Shown: positions 17,664-27,000 of the stretch, piece by piece
Layout of the letters: the number at the start of each line of letters is the position of its first letter
How positions within the stretch are numbered: the stretch's first letter is position 1
Source: Rhodobacteraceae bacterium UBA2776
GTDB lineage: Bacteria > Pseudomonadota > Alphaproteobacteria > Rhodobacterales > Rhodobacteraceae
Assembly: GCA_002352425.1 (NCBI GenBank)
Contig: DEIK01000118.1
Span: 1-64,000, forward strand
Length of the DNA stretch: 64,000 nt
Direction: 5' to 3'
Made by a program: the position numbers and the translations under genes
Notes under the pieces: generated by a model
The model's database searches: none
Seen by the model: the letters and a program-made list of their open reading frames with translations, nothing else
Told to the model about the DNA's origin: nothing

Positions 17664-18848
17664 AAGGGCGTGCCGAGCCGCCACCAAATTGCACAACGCC
17701 AGATCTAGCTTGGCACTCGGACAGGCCACATTCAGTCGCGCGAACCCCTCACCCTCGACCCCGAACGCTTGACCACGGGTCACAGCCCACCCGGCTTGGT
17801 CACGTAAAAAGGTGGTCAATTCGTCTGGCGAAAGCCCAAGTCCGCGAAAATCCAGCCACGCCAAAAACGTGCCTTCTGGCTCGATCAACTCGACTCCGTC
17901 GACACGCTCCAGGCGGGCGGCCACAAGGGCAATATTGCCCTTGATATAGGTCAGTACATCATCCAACCACGCCCCCCCCTCGTGGTAGGCCGCCAGCATC
18001 GCGACAGAGGCAAAACTGTTGTTTTTGTTCACCGTCAAACGGCTATTCTCAACCTGAAATGCCTTGCGCAATTGCGCATCTGCAATCACCGTAAAGGCCG
18101 CACAACAGGCGGCAATGTTAAAACTTTTGGCCGGCGACAGAGCAATAATCGCGTTTTGTGCGTAAGTCGCGCCAAGGCTGGCAAAGGGGGTATACTCATG
18201 CAATTCAAAGGTGATGTCGCCATGGATTTCATCGGACACGACCAGCACCCCATGGCGCGCACAGATGTCGCCCAAGCGGGTTAACTCACCCGATGTCCAG
18301 ACCCGCCCAACGGGGTTGTGTGGGTTGCACAGAAAAATCATTTTGGCCTTTGGATTGGCGGCCAGTTGCTCCAAGCCTTCGAAATCCATTTCGTAGCGGC
18401 CATCTTTCAAGATCAGAGGGTTCGACAACAAATCACGTCCGTTTTCCTCAAGAATGTCGTAAAAATCAAAGAACACAGGCGGTTGCACGATCACCCCATC
18501 GCCTGCCTCGGTGAACAGGGATGCGGCGATGGCCAGAATGTTCAAAATATTTGGCGCGCGCAGGATGTGGCTCGGGTCCAACTCCCAACCATGGCGCGTG
18601 CGCTGCCAATCACAGAGCGCTGGAATCAAGCCATCCGGCATCGCCTCATAGCCGAAAACACCGTGTTCCAGCCGTTTTTGCATCGCCGCCAGCACCACGT
18701 CGGGCGCTTTGAAATCCATGTCCGCCACGCCACCTGCGAACAGGTCCATGCCGTCTTGCCCCAGCACCATCTGGTGCACTTTCAATGCCGGAACCTCGCG
18801 CCGATTGATCTCTTCGTTGAAATCTACTTGCGTGTTTTCGTCCGTCAT
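17640..18848 (-). CDS. MalY/PatB-type pyridoxal-phosphate C-S lyase
   Basis: A 402-residue class I/II aminotransferase-fold enzyme. It is closest to MalY/PatB cystathionine beta-lyases, which cleave cystathionine or cysteine-type C-S bonds to pyruvate, ammonia and a thiol. Visible features are GVADMDFKAPDVV near the N-terminus, FLCNPHNPVGRVW (cofactor-phosphate region), VVSDEIHGDITF with the PLP-contacting Asp, and SPAKSFNIAACCAAF with the Schiff-base lysine. It is likely cytosolic. An alternative call is a generic aminotransferase, but the DEIHGD and PAKSFN motifs favour the MalY group. Its last codons are part of a dispersed 32-bp repeat. Confidence 0.88.
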   Translation of the reverse strand: MTDENTQVDFNEEINRREVPALKVHQMVLGQDGMDLFAGGVADMDFKAPDVVLAAMQKRLEHGVFGYEAMPDGLIPALCDWQRTRHGWELDPSHILRAPNILNILAIAASLFTEAGDGVIVQPPVFFDFYDILEENGRDLLSNPLILKDGRYEMDFEGLEQLAANPKAKMIFLCNPHNPVGRVWTSGELTRLGDICARHGVLVVSDEIHGDITFELHEYTPFASLGATYAQNAIIALSPAKSFNIAACCAAFTVIADAQLRKAFQVENSRLTVNKNNSFASVAMLAAYHEGGAWLDDVLTYIKGNIALVAARLERVDGVELIEPEGTFLAWLDFRGLGLSPDELTTFLRDQAGWAVTRGQAFGVEGEGFARLNVACPSAKLDLALCNLVAARHALSEESRKG

Positions 18849-18866
18849 AGCCGGTCCTTTTTGGCC

Positions 18867-19556
18867 TTAGTTGAGTTTGTCCAACAATGCACTCAACGCT
18901 GTACGATCGGCGTCCGACAGTGCAGCCGTTTTCGAGCGGAACAACGTAGCTTGCGATTTATGTATCAAACCATCTGACAACAATTTCAGATGGTTGGCGC
19001 GTAGGGTTTCACCGCTTGAGGTGATGTCGGCCACGGCTTCGGCGGTCTCGTTCTTAACCGTACCTTCGGTCGCGCCCTGACTGTCGATCAATTGATAGTC
19101 AGCCACCCCCTGGTCGCGCAAAAAGTCGCGCACCAAGCGGTGGTATTTGGTGGCGATGCGCATGCGAAATCCATGGGTTTTGCGAAATGCCGCCGAGGCG
19201 GCATCCAGATCGTCTAGCGTATCCACATCGACCCAGCAATTTGGTACCGCGATGATCAGATCAGCGTGGCCGAACCCCATCAATTGAACCTCTTCAACGC
19301 GCGAATCCCAAGCGGCCAGTTTTTCGCGCACCAGATCAGAACCAGTAACGCCCAAATGGATGCGCCCAGCGGCCAGCTCGCGTGGGATTTCACCTGCTGA
19401 CAACAGCACCAGCTCGACACCTTCGACCCCGTCAACGGCAGCCGCATATTCACGCTCGGACCCTGTGCGGCGCAGTCCAACGCCACGTTTGCCAAACCAG
19501 TCAAAGGTCTTTTCCATCAAGCGGCCTTTGGACGGCACACCCAGTTTAATGGTCAT
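18867..19556 (-). CDS. hisG: ATP phosphoribosyltransferase catalytic subunit, short form
   Basis: First enzyme of histidine synthesis; it joins ATP and PRPP. At 229 residues it is the short form that lacks the C-terminal regulatory domain and depends on HisZ. Features are LGVPSKGRLMEKTFDWF at the start, LGVTGSDLVREKL, and ADLIIAVPNCWVDV in the PRPP-binding half. In this copy the family's PRPP loop reads ITSSGETLRANHLKLL. The gene overlaps the end of hisZ by four bases (ATGA), so the two subunits are translationally coupled. Confidence 0.96.
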   Translation of the reverse strand: MTIKLGVPSKGRLMEKTFDWFGKRGVGLRRTGSEREYAAAVDGVEGVELVLLSAGEIPRELAAGRIHLGVTGSDLVREKLAAWDSRVEEVQLMGFGHADLIIAVPNCWVDVDTLDDLDAASAAFRKTHGFRMRIATKYHRLVRDFLRDQGVADYQLIDSQGATEGTVKNETAEAVADITSSGETLRANHLKLLSDGLIHKSQATLFRSKTAALSDADRTALSALLDKLN

Positions 19557-20626
19557 GATTGATCCCCCAAGGCATGCACCAATTCGGGGCGGATCACGCC
19601 ACCCACCGCCGGAATGCTACGGCCCTGCCCCAACACGCTGGTCAGCGCGTCATAACGACCGCCCGAGGCCACGGCGGGCAAGTCTGGCCGTGCTTCGGCG
19701 TAAAACCCGAATACAAAGCCGTCATAATATTCCAGTGTGGTGCGCCCGTAAGAACCCTCAAAATCGAGCCCATCGACGTCGACACCGCGGGCTGACATTG
19801 CTGTTAGCCGCGCATCCATTGCCTCAACGGCTGATATGATCGCGGGTAGATCCACAGCAATGTCGCGCAGGCGTTCCAGCACCATCGGGGCTTTTTCCCG
19901 CAGGTTCAGGATATCGTCCAAAATGGCAGCTTCCCCGTCAGAAATTGGGGCGGCGACGGCATCGTCCTTGAGCGCCTCGATGCGGGCATTGATTTCGGCC
20001 TCCGAGCGCAAACCCATGACTGGCCCCGCTAGTGCCATAGCGTCCGTTGCGGCCAGCAAGGCCAGCCTTGAAGCAGGCACTTCGACCTTACCGCCAAAGC
20101 GGTCCAGCAAGGCGCGGAACCTGCGTGGTCGCCAGATGTGGCGCAGCAGCGCGGCCTTGCGTCGTTCGGTTGTGGACAGCCCGCGCACGGCGGCCATCAA
20201 GATGCCCATATCACCGGTTGCGGCCCGTAGACCCAAGGGCGCGAGCGCCTCTTTGAACAACGCGAAAACTTCGGCATCGGCGGCGGCTGGGTTCTCGCGC
20301 TCAAACACCTCATAACCGACCTGCATGAACTCGCTGGGGCGGTTGATGTCTTCTTCTTGCCGGCGAAATACTTCGCCTGCGTAAGTATAGCGCGCGGGTT
20401 CGGCGCCGTGTTCCATGTGCATCTGCACCACGGGCACGGTGAAATCAGGGCGCAGCATTTGCTCGCCACGTAGCGCGTCCGACGTGACATAGGCGCGGGC
20501 GCGGATGTCCTCGCCGTAGAGGTCCAACAGGACTTCAGCGGATTGCAGGATGTCGGCTTCGACCACCTGCGCGCCGTTGGCCTCAAAGAAGGCCAGCAGG
20601 CGCCGCATTTCAGCTTTGGGTGTCAT
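19553..20626 (-). CDS. hisZ: ATP phosphoribosyltransferase regulatory subunit
   Basis: A 357-residue paralogue of histidyl-tRNA synthetase that has no charging activity and serves as the allosteric partner of short HisG, sensing histidine. The class II synthetase fold is visible in MLRPDFTVPVVQMHMEHG, GEVFRRQEEDINRPSEFMQVGYEVFE (motif 2 region) and VASGGRYDALTSVLG (motif 3 region). The anticodon-binding domain is absent. The start is the ATG at 20626, whose first base is shared with the hisS stop (TAATG); a longer frame running back into hisS is rejected. Confidence 0.95.
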   Translation of the reverse strand: MTPKAEMRRLLAFFEANGAQVVEADILQSAEVLLDLYGEDIRARAYVTSDALRGEQMLRPDFTVPVVQMHMEHGAEPARYTYAGEVFRRQEEDINRPSEFMQVGYEVFERENPAAADAEVFALFKEALAPLGLRAATGDMGILMAAVRGLSTTERRKAALLRHIWRPRRFRALLDRFGGKVEVPASRLALLAATDAMALAGPVMGLRSEAEINARIEALKDDAVAAPISDGEAAILDDILNLREKAPMVLERLRDIAVDLPAIISAVEAMDARLTAMSARGVDVDGLDFEGSYGRTTLEYYDGFVFGFYAEARPDLPAVASGGRYDALTSVLGQGRSIPAVGGVIRPELVHALGDQS

Positions 20627-22116
20627 TAGCCGGCCTCGTGTAGGGCAATGATTTCGCGCACTTTGGAGACCAACTCGCTGCGTGGCACTTCGTATTGCGA
20701 GGGCAAGGATTTCCATTCCTCAAGCGTGGCATTCTCGGCGATTTTCGCGCCAAGGATCAGGTCTTTGATCTGCACAACACCGTTTTCATGCTCATTGCCA
20801 CCCTCGATCACGGCGACAGGTGACGCGCGTTTGTCGGCGTATTTCAACTGGTTGCCAAAGTTTTTCGGATTGCCCAAGTAAACCTCGGCGCGAATGCCCG
20901 CCTGGCGCAGTTCAGCGACCATAATCTGGTAGTCCGCCATCCGGTCGCGGTCCATCACGGTCACAACGACGGGGCCAGCGGATTTACTCGCGCCACGGCC
21001 CTTGGCCTCGAGCGCAGCCAATAGGCGATCAACACCGATGGAGACACCCGTAGCAGGGACTTCTTGTCCGGTGAAGCGTTTGACCAGATCGTCATAACGT
21101 CCGCCACCTGCGACGGAGCCAAACTGCCGTTTACGGCCTTTTTCGTCCAAGATTTCGAAGGTCAATTCGGCCTCGTAAACGGGTCCGGTGTAGTAGCCGA
21201 GGCCGCGCACGACAGAGGGGTCGATCTCGATTTGATCTGGTCCGTAACCTTGGGCGCTCAGAAGATCCGCGATGGTTTGCAGTTCAGTGACCCCTTCAAG
21301 CCCAACGGGGCTTTCGCCAACGGCGGCCCGTAGATTGGCAAGGGTTGCGGCGGTGCCGGCAGCTTTTGAGGTTAGAAATGCCAACACGGGTTCGGCCTGA
21401 TCACCCGTCAGACCAACGCCGTCAATGTAGGCGCCGGATGCATCCAAACGCCCTTTGCCCAAAAGCTCGCGCACGCCCGCCTCACCGACTTTGTCAAACT
21501 TGTCGATGGTGCGCAAAACGGCGTCACGGGCTTCGCCAGCATCCAACCCCATGACCTCGAGCACGCCGTTCAATACCTTACGGTTGTTCACCCGAATGAT
21601 ATAGTCTCCGCGCGGGATGCCGACGGTTTCCAGCGTGTCCGCCAGCATCGCGCAAATCTCGGCGTCAGCGGCCATGCTGGCCGATCCAACCGTATCCGCG
21701 TCGCATTGATAGAACTGGCGAAACCGTCCGGGGCCGGGTTTTTCATTGCGCCAAACAGGCCCCATCGCAAAGCGGCGATACGGTGTTGGCAAATCATTGC
21801 GGTGCTGGGCGAAAACCCGCGCCAAGGGGGCCGTCAGATCATAGCGCAGGGCCAGCCAGTCGCCGCCCTCTTTGCCGTCATCTTCTTGCCACGCGAAAAC
21901 ACCCTCGTTGGGGCGGTCCACGTCGGGGAGGAATTTGCCCAGCGCCTCGACGGTTTCGACGGCTGCTGATTCCAGCGCCTCGAACCCGTATTGATGATAG
22001 ACAGCCGCAATCGCATCCAGCATGGATTTGCGCGCACGCACGTCTTCGCCGAAATAGTCGCGAAAGCCTTTGGGCGGCAATGCCTTTGGGCGGGGCTGTT
22101 TTTTCACTTTGGCCAT
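20626..22116 (-). CDS. hisS: Histidyl-tRNA synthetase
   Basis: Charges tRNA-His. The 496-residue class II enzyme shows [23 protein letters not shown] at the start, [18 protein letters not shown], and motif 2 [28 protein letters not shown] sequence. The histidine-binding region is [17 protein letters not shown], and [17 protein letters not shown] and [10 protein letters not shown] (motif 3) follow. A C-terminal anticodon-binding domain is present ([31 protein letters not shown]). It is longer than the roughly 420 residues of the E. coli enzyme, as in other alphaproteobacteria. The gene is the first of a hisS-hisZ-hisG operon. Confidence 0.96.
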   Translation of the reverse strand: MAKVKKQPRPKALPPKGFRDYFGEDVRARKSMLDAIAAVYHQYGFEALESAAVETVEALGKFLPDVDRPNEGVFAWQEDDGKEGGDWLALRYDLTAPLARVFAQHRNDLPTPYRRFAMGPVWRNEKPGPGRFRQFYQCDADTVGSASMAADAEICAMLADTLETVGIPRGDYIIRVNNRKVLNGVLEVMGLDAGEARDAVLRTIDKFDKVGEAGVRELLGKGRLDASGAYIDGVGLTGDQAEPVLAFLTSKAAGTAATLANLRAAVGESPVGLEGVTELQTIADLLSAQGYGPDQIEIDPSVVRGLGYYTGPVYEAELTFEILDEKGRKRQFGSVAGGGRYDDLVKRFTGQEVPATGVSIGVDRLLAALEAKGRGASKSAGPVVVTVMDRDRMADYQIMVAELRQAGIRAEVYLGNPKNFGNQLKYADKRASPVAVIEGGNEHENGVVQIKDLILGAKIAENATLEEWKSLPSQYEVPRSELVSKVREIIALHEAG

Positions 22117-22189
22117 GGGGGTTCCCTTTGGAATAGCTTACGCCCCAGCGTTTACCCAAAGGGGCGTTTGGGGGCAAGGCGGGCGTGGG

Positions 22190-22510
22190 TTAGTCAGCGA
22201 TTTCGCAGAGATATTTGCCGTTGACCCAGCCATCTGGGCCAATTGGCAACATATAGGCCCCGCCCAGCACCTCGACCTCGCGCCACGGGTTGCCGGAATA
22301 GGGTGCGTTTGCTTGCATAGTTGTGTTCATGGGCATCTGCATCAAGACGTCGCAATGGGACGAGGCGCAGCTGCGCAGGGGCGCGAACCCCTCCGCATTC
22401 AATTTGCACAGCACATAGGTTTCACCCGAGTGAGCGGCAGCAGAAATGGGTGTCAGAGCCAGCATTGCGGCCGCAACATTAAAAACGAACTTCGCAGATA
22501 TATTTATCAT
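22190..22510 (-). CDS. Small secreted SH3-like protein, tandem copy A
   Basis: A 106-residue protein with a signal peptide (MINISAKFVFNVAAAMLALTPISAAA). The exported part contains YVLCKLNAEGFAPLRSCASSHCDVLMQMP and PDGWVNGKYLC, the pattern of a bacterial SH3-like domain in which a turn with LR is followed by GWV. Four Cys residues match those in the neighbouring copy and could form disulfides in the periplasm. It overlaps the end of copy B by 32 bases, so the pair is co-translated. The start at 22510 is chosen because it gives a clean signal peptide; the frame is also open to 22543. The function is unknown; related domains bind cell-wall peptides. Confidence 0.75.
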   Translation of the reverse strand: MINISAKFVFNVAAAMLALTPISAAAHSGETYVLCKLNAEGFAPLRSCASSHCDVLMQMPMNTTMQANAPYSGNPWREVEVLGGAYMLPIGPDGWVNGKYLCEIAD

Positions 22511-22799
22511 AAACCCATCCAGCAGGACCAGAATAGCTTTCATCCTGAAGGCCCTTTAGCACGATCACTTCGCGCCAATGGTTCTGGGCTTCGGGGTTCA
22601 TTGTCAACAAGAAGGTGTCTGGTGGCAACTTGTGTGTCATGGTGCATTTACTGGACCCGCATGTGCGCAGCGCCAAAAAGTTGTCGCCATTTGGATCAAG
22701 GTTGCACACCACATAGTTTTCGCCGGAATAAGCCCATAGAACGGGGGCCGCCAACGTGACACCCATAGCGATTGCCGCACAGGTTTTGAACAATTTCAT
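22479..22799 (-). CDS. Small secreted SH3-like protein, tandem copy B
   Basis: It has 106 residues, the same length as copy A, and is clearly a paralogue. The signal peptide is MKLFKTCAAIAMGVTLAAPVLWA; the mature part has SGENYVVCNLDPNG, LALRTCGSSKCTMTHKLPP and PAGWVYDKYICE. The positions of the cysteines and of the LR.CxSSxC segment agree with copy A. It is the promoter-proximal gene of the pair, and a perfect FNR-type box lies about 75 bases upstream. The start at 22799 (MKLFK) is preferred over upstream in-frame starts because it begins the signal peptide. Confidence 0.75.
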   Translation of the reverse strand: MKLFKTCAAIAMGVTLAAPVLWAYSGENYVVCNLDPNGDNFLALRTCGSSKCTMTHKLPPDTFLLTMNPEAQNHWREVIVLKGLQDESYSGPAGWVYDKYICEVRF

Positions 22800-22873
22800 C
22801 GCGGTCATTTCATACCAGCCTTTCATTGCATTTTTGATGACTTGCACCTTTGCAAACCGCCAACAGGTGGTCG

Positions 22874-22887
22874 TTGATCTTGATCAA
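22874..22887. promoter_or_regulatory. Perfect FNR/FnrL-type binding site
   Basis: TTGAT-CTTG-ATCAA is an exact match to the FNR/FnrL consensus TTGATnnnnATCAA. It lies between the divergent SH3 pair (start 22799) and slyX (start 22932), centred about 51 bases before slyX and 81 before copy B. This suggests oxygen-dependent control of one or both. Confidence 0.7.
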
Positions 22888-22931
22888 TCAGGCCTTGTTT
22901 TCACCCCTGATTGGGCTGTAAGACCTTTCAC

Positions 22932-23141
22932 ATGAGCCATGATAAAATCAACCCCATTGAAGAGCAAGTTGCGCATCTAACCCGTGTGGTTGACGATCTG
23001 TCCGATATCATCGCGCGTCAAGAAGGTGAATTGGCGATACTGACCAATCGGGTGCGGATGTTGATGGAACGCGAAGCCACTCGCGAGGAAGATGCCAGCG
23101 GTGGTGTGACATTGGGAGACCAACGCCCGCCGCATTGGTAG
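22932..23141 (+). CDS. slyX: SlyX-like coiled-coil protein
   Basis: A 69-residue protein (MSHDKINPIEEQVAHLTRVVDDLSDIIARQEGELAILTNRVRMLMER...) with a heptad pattern across most of its length and a C-terminal PPHW, which is typical of SlyX. The function of SlyX is not known. The start at 22932 is chosen over an upstream in-frame ATG at 22911 because MSHDKINPIEEQV fits the family start. It is divergent from the SH3 pair and shares the intergenic region that holds the FNR-type box. Confidence 0.85.
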   Translation: MSHDKINPIEEQVAHLTRVVDDLSDIIARQEGELAILTNRVRMLMEREATREEDASGGVTLGDQRPPHW

Positions 23142-23147
23142 AAGGTG

Positions 23148-24086
23148 TTATTCTTGCAGCGAATTTGCCTCGACCTTGCCATTGTGTAGTAGGATTTTGG
23201 TCCACCGGGCTGCCCCGCCAAACCGTTCGTAGGTCGTCACAAACGTCATCGACTGTTCCATTTTTTCGACGTGCTTCTCCGGGCAGGCCTTGCCACGTCC
23301 GATGCGGCAGACCTGCGCACGTATCTTTTGGAATGCGATGTCTGCGCTGGTTGAGTGTTGGGCTTTGTCACCCACAGCCGAGAGCAATTGTTCGTGCAAC
23401 ACAGGTGATTCCAACAGCGCCAGAGAGGCTGTAAATTGACGGGGGCAGCCGTCTTTAAACCCCGTTAGGAAATGGGTGCGCGGGCCGGTTTGAGTGGGTT
23501 TGGTGTCGTACAACTTGTAGCCTTTGCCACGTCTGCCAATGCTATCAACTTCTTTGCCAAGAGCCTTGCCACGGACCCCGCAGGCCGATCCGATTTGACC
23601 AAACGGCAACATAACGTCTGGATCAGTTTGGGGAAATTGACTGGCTTTGGTGCGGCGCGGGCCAAACAGTCCTTTGCGGGGGCGCCGCGCTTCGGGTTCC
23701 GGTGCGGTGGCAGCCTTTTCTTCATCGGCTTCGGTCTCTTCCGCAGAGCCGCTTGCGATGTCGTCAGTTGTGACTGCCGCTTCTTCAACCTCTATCGGGG
23801 CCGCATCACTCACGCGAGGTTTACGTCTGCCAAAAAGCTTGGCCAAGCCACGGCGTGGTTTTTCAGGCGTGACCGCGACGGATGGCGAGTCGGGGATGTT
23901 TTCGGCAATTTGCGATTCTTCCGAAGCGGGTTCGGGCGTCTCAACATCCGGATCAGCCACGATGTTATTAACCGCGCTTTCGGCCACGATCACGTCGCCC
24001 GCCGGTGTCTGTGCCGGTGTCGGTTCAGGCGCGCCCAAACACCCCGTTAGCAACATCCCCAATAGCCCAAACATAGCCAACCGCAT
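23148..24086 (-). CDS. Lipoprotein with disordered acidic/basic linker, function unknown
   Basis: A 312-residue protein with a lipoprotein signal (MRLAMFGLLGMLLTGCLG; the lipobox is LTGC), so it is anchored in the inner or outer membrane. Residues of about 20-160 are low-complexity, alternating Glu/Ala/Pro-rich and Arg/Lys-rich pieces (KPRRGLAKLFGRRKPR, RRPRKGLFGPRRTK), and are probably disordered. The C-terminal part (GQIGSACGVRGKALGKEVDSIGRRGKGYKLYDT... through CRIGRGKACPEKHVEKM) looks like a folded domain with several Cys. I know no function. The start at 24086 has GAGGA at a suitable distance; the ATG at 24095 has it too close. It begins three bases past the dnaE stop. Confidence 0.7.
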   Translation of the reverse strand: MRLAMFGLLGMLLTGCLGAPEPTPAQTPAGDVIVAESAVNNIVADPDVETPEPASEESQIAENIPDSPSVAVTPEKPRRGLAKLFGRRKPRVSDAAPIEVEEAAVTTDDIASGSAEETEADEEKAATAPEPEARRPRKGLFGPRRTKASQFPQTDPDVMLPFGQIGSACGVRGKALGKEVDSIGRRGKGYKLYDTKPTQTGPRTHFLTGFKDGCPRQFTASLALLESPVLHEQLLSAVGDKAQHSTSADIAFQKIRAQVCRIGRGKACPEKHVEKMEQSMTFVTTYERFGGAARWTKILLHNGKVEANSLQE

Positions 24087-24088
24087 AC

Positions 24089-27000
24089 TCAGCATTCCTC
24101 TACCGTAATAACCCCGCCAAGGCTCTTGATCGCCCCCTTGATCTGCGGGTTTACCGGATAGTCTTTTGCCAAGGAAATCTCAACCTCTCCTGGCAGCGCC
24201 GCGTCAGTTAGGCAGAAAACCACCGGTCCGCCAGTGCGCGAGTTTGCGTCTTTGACGGCGCGATCCAGCACGCTGGCCACGGATTTTAGCGCGCCTTCAT
24301 GTTCAATAAACACCTTCAAGCCCATTGACCCCGCTTCGGCGGCAACACCATCCACGGGCTGCACTCCTCGGGCAAGAAGTTTGAGCTGTTCGCCCTCCAT
24401 CGTGGCCTCGACGGTCAGCACTACGCTGTTCCCCGGCTCTAACAAATCCTTTGCTGCCTCTAGAGTGTCGGAAAATACGGTGACCTCGTACAGCCCTGTT
24501 GGATCCGACAGTTGCACAAAGGCAAAACGGTTGCCCCGCGCAGATTTACGTTCCTGTTTGCTGGCAACGGCCCCAGCCATTTTCTCCACACAACCACTCA
24601 TCTCGGCTTTGCGCTCAATCTCACTCAGCGTCATCACGCCCTTGCGTTTGAGCGGCGCCATGTAATCGTCCAACGGGTGGCCAGATAGGTAGAACCCAAC
24701 CGCTTTGTGCTCTTCGGTCAAACGTTCGTTGGGCAACCAATCCTCGACTCCGCTCAGGCGTGGTTCGGGCAAATCATCACCCGCCTCGCCAAACAGTGAC
24801 ACTTGATTTGAATTGCGTTGATCATGCACGGCAGCCGAATAGGCGACCAACCCTTCAAGGCTGTTGAACACCCGCGCACGGTTGCGATCCAGCACATCAA
24901 AAGCCCCGGCGCGGGCCAGCATTTCCAACGGCCGCTTGCCGACACGCTTCATATCAACGCGGCGGGCGAAATCGTAGAGCGTGGCGAAGGGGGAATCGGC
25001 GCGGGCCTCGACAATCAAACCCATCGCATCAACCCCGACGTTTTTCAAACCGCCCAATCCGTAGACCACTTTGCCATCCGCCACACTGAACATCGCGCCG
25101 GAGGCATTGACACAGGGCAGCACAATTTCAAGGCCCAGCCCCTTGGTGATTTCTTCCTTATAAACCCCCAACTTATCCGTCAGATGCAGATCACAATTCA
25201 TCACACCGGCCATGAATTCGACGGGGTAGTTCGCCTTTAGATAGCCGGTTTGATAGGAAACCACCGCATAGGCCGCAGCGTGGGATTTGTTGAACCCGTA
25301 GTTGGCGAATTTCTCAAGAAGGTCAAAAACCTCACTGGCTTTTTTCTTATCGACGCCATTTTCCATCGCGCCTTTTTCGAATTTTGGCCGCTCCTTGGCC
25401 ATTTCCTCGGCGATCTTTTTACCCATCGCACGGCGCAGCAAATCCGCCCCGCCCAGCGAGTAACCCGCCATGACCTGCGCGATCTGCATCACTTGTTCTT
25501 GATAAACAATGATGCCTTGGGTTTCTTCTAGCAGATGGTCGATCAGCGGGTGAACAGGCTCGCGTTCTTTTTGGCCGTTCTTGACCTCGCAATAGGTTGG
25601 AATGTTCTCCATTGGGCCGGGGCGATAGAGGGCCACCAGTGCCACGATGTCCTCAATACAGGTAGGTTTCATGCGCTTTAGCGCGTCCATCATACCGCTG
25701 GATTCCACCTGAAACACGGCGACCGTTTTTGCACTGGCATAGAGCTTGTAGGTCGCTTCGTCATCCAACGGGATTTGGCCGATGTCGATGTCCACGCCAC
25801 GCAGTTTTAACAGGTCCAATGCGTTTTGAATGACGGTCAGGGTTTTCAGACCCAAGAAGTCAAACTTCACCAGTCCGGCTTGCTCAACCCATTTCATGTT
25901 GAACTGGGTCGCGGGCATATCGGAACGCGGGTCTTGGTACAGCGGCACCAGCTCATCAATCGGACGGTCACCGATCACCACACCTGCGGCGTGGGTCGAG
26001 GCATTGCGCAACAGGCCTTCGACTTGTTGACCATAGTTCAACAACCGTGCAACCACTTCTTCGGCTTGGGCCTCTTCGCGCAGACGTGGCTCGTCCGCCA
26101 GCGCCTTTTCAATGGAAACAGGTTTAACGCCTTCAACGGGGATCAGCTTGCTAAGACGATCGACCTGACCATAAGGCATCTGCAAAACGCGACCGATGTC
26201 GCGCACGGCGGCCTTGGACAGCAGCGCCCCGAACGTGATGATTTGTCCTACCTTGTCGCGGCCATATTTATCTTGGACATATCGGATCACCTCTTCGCGG
26301 CGGTCCATGCAAAAGTCGATGTCGAAATCTGGCATCGAAACCCGTTCGGGGTTCAAGAACCGCTCGAACAACAGGTTATAGCGCAGCGGATCAAGGTCAG
26401 TGATTTTTAGCGCATAGGCCACAAGCGAGCCCGCACCCGAACCACGGCCCGGTCCGACTGGGATATTTTGGTCGATGGCGTATTTGATGAAATCAGCAAC
26501 AATCAGGAAATAGCCGGGGAAGCCCATGCCCTCGATGATGCCAAGCTCGAAATTCAGGCGGTCTTCGTAGTCTTTGACTTCGGCCGAATGTGGGATCACA
26601 GCAAGGCGTTCTTTGAGACCTTCTTCGGCCTGGCGGCGCAGTTCGACCACCTCGTCATCGGCGAATTTGGGCAGGATCGGGTCGCGGCGATAGGTGGCGA
26701 AGGCACAGCGTTTGGCGATTTCGACAGTGTTGGCGACGGCTTCGGGCAGGTCTGCGAACAGCGTGACCATTTCCTGCGGCGATTTGAAATAATGCTGCGG
26801 TGTCAGGTGACGTCGCGCTTCTTGTTGGTCTACATAGGCCCCGTCGGCAATGCACAAAAGGGCGTCATGGGCCTCGTACATTTCGGTTTTTGGGAAATAG
26901 ACGTCATTGGTCGCAACCAGCGGCAAATCCATGGCATAAGCCATTTCGATCAAGGCCCGTTCCGAGGCACGTTCGGCGTCCGTGCATTGACCACCTTCGC

